Positions 6,000 through 8,145 of a stretch of 8,145 nt of DNA are shown here, one piece after another. Origin of the DNA: an uncultured Clostridia bacterium. Its GTDB lineage: Bacteria > Bacillota > Clostridia > Oscillospirales > CAG-272. The DNA lies in contig CAMGGT010000027.1 of assembly GCA_946055715.1 (NCBI GenBank), positions 1 to 8,145 of the forward strand, written 5' to 3'. Every line of letters begins with the position of its first letter. Positions within the stretch are counted from its first letter, which is position 1. The notes under the pieces were generated by a model, which was not told the DNA's origin, did not search any database, and worked only from the letters and a program-made list of their open reading frames with translations. A program made the position numbers and the translations under genes.

Positions 6000-8018
6000 A
6001 TGGCTCTGAAACAGAAGGAAGACGACCGGCAGATCACCTACAACGACCAGAGCATCTCCTCCCTCAAAGGGGCAGACCGGGTGCGCCGCCGCCCCGCCGT
6101 CATCTTCGGTTCCGACGGTCTGGAGGGGTGCGAGCACTCTTTTTTTGAGATTTTGGCCAATTCGGTCGACGAGGCAAGAGAGGGCTACGGCGACCGCATC
6201 ATCGTTACCGTCCGCCAAGACCTGTCCATTGAAGTGGAGGACTTTGGCCGCGGTGTGCCGCTGGGCTATAACGAGCGTGAAAAACGCTATAACTGGGAAC
6301 TGGTCTTCTGCGAACTGTACGCCGGCGGCAAATACAACAACAACGGCGAAGATGCCGTCTACCAGTATTCCCTGGGGCTGAACGGCCTCGGTGCCTGCGC
6401 CACCCAGTATTCCTCGGAATATATGCATGTCAGATCCTACAATGGCACGCAACTTTCAGAGATCGACTTTGTCGCCGGTGCCCCCAAGGGCAAACTGCGC
6501 GTGCGGGACCTCACCCCGGCCGACAAAAAGCGCCGCGGCACCGTCATCCGGTGGAAGCCGGATATGCAGGTGTTCACCGACATACACATCCCGCGCGAAT
6601 TTTATGAAGATACCCTGCGCCGCCAGGCCATCGTCAATGGCGGTCTGACCTTCCGCTTCCGCTATGAGGAGGAAGGCGGCGCGTTTACGGAAGCCACATA
6701 TTGCTATCCCGGTGGTATTGCCGACTATATGAAAGAGACGGCGGCAGATACCTCCACCACCGAGCCCGTGCTGTGGGAGCTGGAAACCAAGGGGCGCGAC
6801 CGTGAGGACAAGCCCGAATACAGATTGCACGCCGAGGTCGCATTTTGCGGCGTAAAAGGCGGGGGTTCCTGCGAATATTACCACAATTCCAGTTATCTGG
6901 AATACGGCGGCTCACCCGACAAGGCCGTGCGCGCCGGGTTTACCTATGCTTTGGATAAATATATCCGCGCCCGCGGAAAATATAATAAAACAGAAGCAAA
7001 GATCACTTTTCCCGACATTGCGGAAAGTTTGTTTGTCATTGTCAGCTCCGCCTCCACCGAAACCTCCTATGAAAATCAGACCAAAAAAGCCATCACCAAT
7101 GTTTTTATCACCAAGGCGCTGACCGAGTTCATCAAAAACCGCCTGGAAGTCTGGCTGGCAGAAAACCCCACCCAGGCCGACACGTTTGCCTCGCAGGTGT
7201 TGCTGAACAAGCGCAGCCGCGAGCAGGCAGAGCGCACACGCATCGATGTCAAAAAGAAGCTCTCCGGCGGCATGGACATGGCCAACCGGGTGGAAAAATT
7301 TGTGGCCTGCCGTTCCCGCGATGCAAGCAGGCGGGAACTCTATATCGTGGAGGGTGACTCGGCGCTGACCTCCTGCAAACTGGGCAGAGATGCCGAGTTT
7401 CAGGCCATTATTCCCGTCCGCGGCAAGACCCTCAACTGCATGAAAAGCAACTATGCCACCATCTTCAAAAGCGAGATCATTGTGGACTTGCTTCGCGTCA
7501 TCGGCTGTGGGGTAGAGCTTGACAAGGACGCCAAGGTCAAAGGCGAGTTGCCCCCTTTCGACATGGCGTCTCTGCGCTGGAGCAAGATCATCATCTGCAC
7601 CGATGCAGACGAAGACGGCTTCCAGATCCGCACCCTGCTGCTCACCCTGTTTTACCGCTTGCTGCCTTCGCTGCTTAAGGCAGAAAAGGTCTTTATTGCC
7701 GAGTCACCGCTGTTTGAGATCACCGCCGGCAACAAAACCTATTTTGCCTACAACGAAGCCGAAAAGGTCGAGATCCTCCGCAAACTGGGCGACAAGAAGT
7801 ATACCCTGCAACGCTCCAAGGGCCTTGGCGAAAACGAGCCGGAAATGATGTGGCAGACCACCATGAACCCCGCCACACGCCGCCTCATCGCCGTAGTACC
7901 TGCCGACGAGCGCGAAACCGAACAGATATTTGAAACTTTGCTGGGAAACGCGCTCCCTGCCCGCAAAAAATTCATTGCCGAAAATGCCCACCGCTATGCG
8001 GCGCAGGCAGATGTCTGA
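6000..8018 (+). CDS. Divergent type IIA topoisomerase subunit B (GyrB/ParE-like)
   Basis: This is the ATPase and TOPRIM subunit of a gyrase or topoisomerase IV-like enzyme, which would pass one DNA duplex through another using ATP together with an A-type cleavage subunit. At 672 residues it is near the usual size for short GyrB/ParE proteins and lacks the long insert of E. coli GyrB. The GHKL ATPase boxes are FFEILANSVDEA (48-59, with E50 and N54), EDFGRGVP (80-87) and GLNGLG (126-131). The transducer Lys is K362 in ENQTKK. TOPRIM shows EGDSALTSCK (451-460), PVRGKTLN (472-479), DADEDG (535-540) and QRSKGLGENEPE (604-615). Metal-binding E451, D535 and D537 are present, so it should be active. 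The canonical AGGSA is replaced by ALTSC, and the His of DGxHIRT by Gln (FQIRT). Its close likeness to a second GyrB-like type in Clostridia is from memory. No A-subunit gene is adjacent. Confidence 0.93.
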   Translation: MALKQKEDDRQITYNDQSISSLKGADRVRRRPAVIFGSDGLEGCEHSFFEILANSVDEAREGYGDRIIVTVRQDLSIEVEDFGRGVPLGYNEREKRYNWELVFCELYAGGKYNNNGEDAVYQYSLGLNGLGACATQYSSEYMHVRSYNGTQLSEIDFVAGAPKGKLRVRDLTPADKKRRGTVIRWKPDMQVFTDIHIPREFYEDTLRRQAIVNGGLTFRFRYEEEGGAFTEATYCYPGGIADYMKETAADTSTTEPVLWELETKGRDREDKPEYRLHAEVAFCGVKGGGSCEYYHNSSYLEYGGSPDKAVRAGFTYALDKYIRARGKYNKTEAKITFPDIAESLFVIVSSASTETSYENQTKKAITNVFITKALTEFIKNRLEVWLAENPTQADTFASQVLLNKRSREQAERTRIDVKKKLSGGMDMANRVEKFVACRSRDASRRELYIVEGDSALTSCKLGRDAEFQAIIPVRGKTLNCMKSNYATIFKSEIIVDLLRVIGCGVELDKDAKVKGELPPFDMASLRWSKIIICTDADEDGFQIRTLLLTLFYRLLPSLLKAEKVFIAESPLFEITAGNKTYFAYNEAEKVEILRKLGDKKYTLQRSKGLGENEPEMMWQTTMNPATRRLIAVVPADERETEQIFETLLGNALPARKKFIAENAHRYAAQADV

Positions 8019-8036
8019 ATGTCCCTTTATCAAATC

Positions 8037-8051
8037 TGCCGCACAGCGGCA
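8037..8051 (+). other. Hairpin between the topoisomerase and mutase genes
   Basis: TGCCGC (8037-8042) pairs perfectly with GCGGCA (8046-8051) around the three-base loop ACA, in the 49-bp gap after the topoisomerase stop. No T-run follows, and the stem ends five bases before the next ribosome-binding site. It could mark the 3' end of the upstream message or a 5' structure of the next one; the stem is short enough to be chance. Confidence 0.4.
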
Positions 8052-8067
8052 TCCACAGGAGATAAAT

Positions 8068-8145
8068 ATGAGTCAACCTCTGCACAAACTTGCACACTTC
8101 GGCGGGGTCAAAGGCCCCGTTCTCACCATTGTCATGGATGGCGTG
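8068..8145 (+). CDS. gpmI: Probable 2,3-bisphosphoglycerate-independent phosphoglycerate mutase, N-terminal fragment
   Basis: The ATG at 8068 follows AGGAGA (8057-8062) at five-base spacing, 49 bp after the topoisomerase stop, and the frame runs off the right edge after 26 residues. The segment KGPVLTIVMDGV (15-26) fits the first strand of cofactor-independent phosphoglycerate mutases, where the Asp of the DG motif (here D24) binds catalytic Mn. These enzymes interconvert 3- and 2-phosphoglycerate in cytoplasmic glycolysis and gluconeogenesis. The N-terminal extension before the first strand is of a kind I recall in some bacterial GpmI proteins. The alternative is another alkaline-phosphatase superfamily member such as phosphopentomutase, which usually has DS rather than DG here. 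The catalytic Ser lies beyond the window, so the assignment rests on one motif. Confidence 0.7.
   Translation, partial: MSQPLHKLAHFGGVKGPVLTIVMDGV

Noticed and set aside
6456..6884. Reverse-strand open frame of about 142 codons inside the topoisomerase gene
   Set aside because: The forward frame has clear GHKL and TOPRIM motifs; the reverse reading has none and no start context.
8103..8119. CGGGG...CCCCG inverted repeat in the start of the putative gpmI, resembling the stem at 4243-4260
   Set aside because: It lies in codons for GVKGP, a plausibly conserved peptide with GC-rich codons; the stem is only five base pairs and the similarity is probably chance.

Overview
The window looks like a stretch of a GC-rich bacterial chromosome, most likely from a Clostridia-type member of the Bacillota (Firmicutes). 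The reasons are purine-rich Shine-Dalgarno sites at good spacing before each gene whose start is visible, a very long protein built from Listeria-Bacteroides (InlB B-like) repeats, and a GyrB/ParE-like protein whose motif variants I associate with gut Clostridia. The genus cannot be named from this sequence. UGA is used as a normal stop. All five genes are on the + strand. I see no RNA gene, insertion sequence, prophage, CRISPR array or defence system.

Layout. (1) Positions 1-4185 hold the 3' part of one huge gene, 1394 codons visible with the start beyond the left edge. It consists of one partial and twenty complete ~60-residue repeats, interrupted by a Pro/Glu minisatellite-coded linker (841-1020), and it ends in a Lys/Arg-rich tail without a visible cell-wall anchor. 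(2) The 89-bp gap 4186-4274 contains two consecutive perfect hairpins. (3) Positions 4275-5471 encode a cysteine-rich, apparently soluble 398-residue protein of unknown function. After 25 bp comes (4) a 132-residue, four-helix membrane protein of unknown function (5497-5895). (5) After a 104-bp gap, 6000-8018 encodes a divergent type IIA topoisomerase ATPase/TOPRIM subunit of 672 residues. (6) At the right edge, 8068-8145 is the start of a probable cofactor-independent phosphoglycerate mutase gene.

How the genes fit together. Genes 2 and 3 are tightly spaced and are probably co-transcribed. The topoisomerase has a strong Shine-Dalgarno site of its own and at most a weak candidate promoter. 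No gyrA/parC-like partner is visible next to it. The remaining juxtapositions (repeat protein, topoisomerase, glycolytic mutase) look like ordinary chromosomal neighbours, not one pathway. I do not see a convincing new multi-gene system. The most unusual items are the architecture of the repeat protein, the variant topoisomerase subunit without an adjacent partner, the unrecognised two-gene unit at 4275-5895, and the hairpins near Shine-Dalgarno sites.
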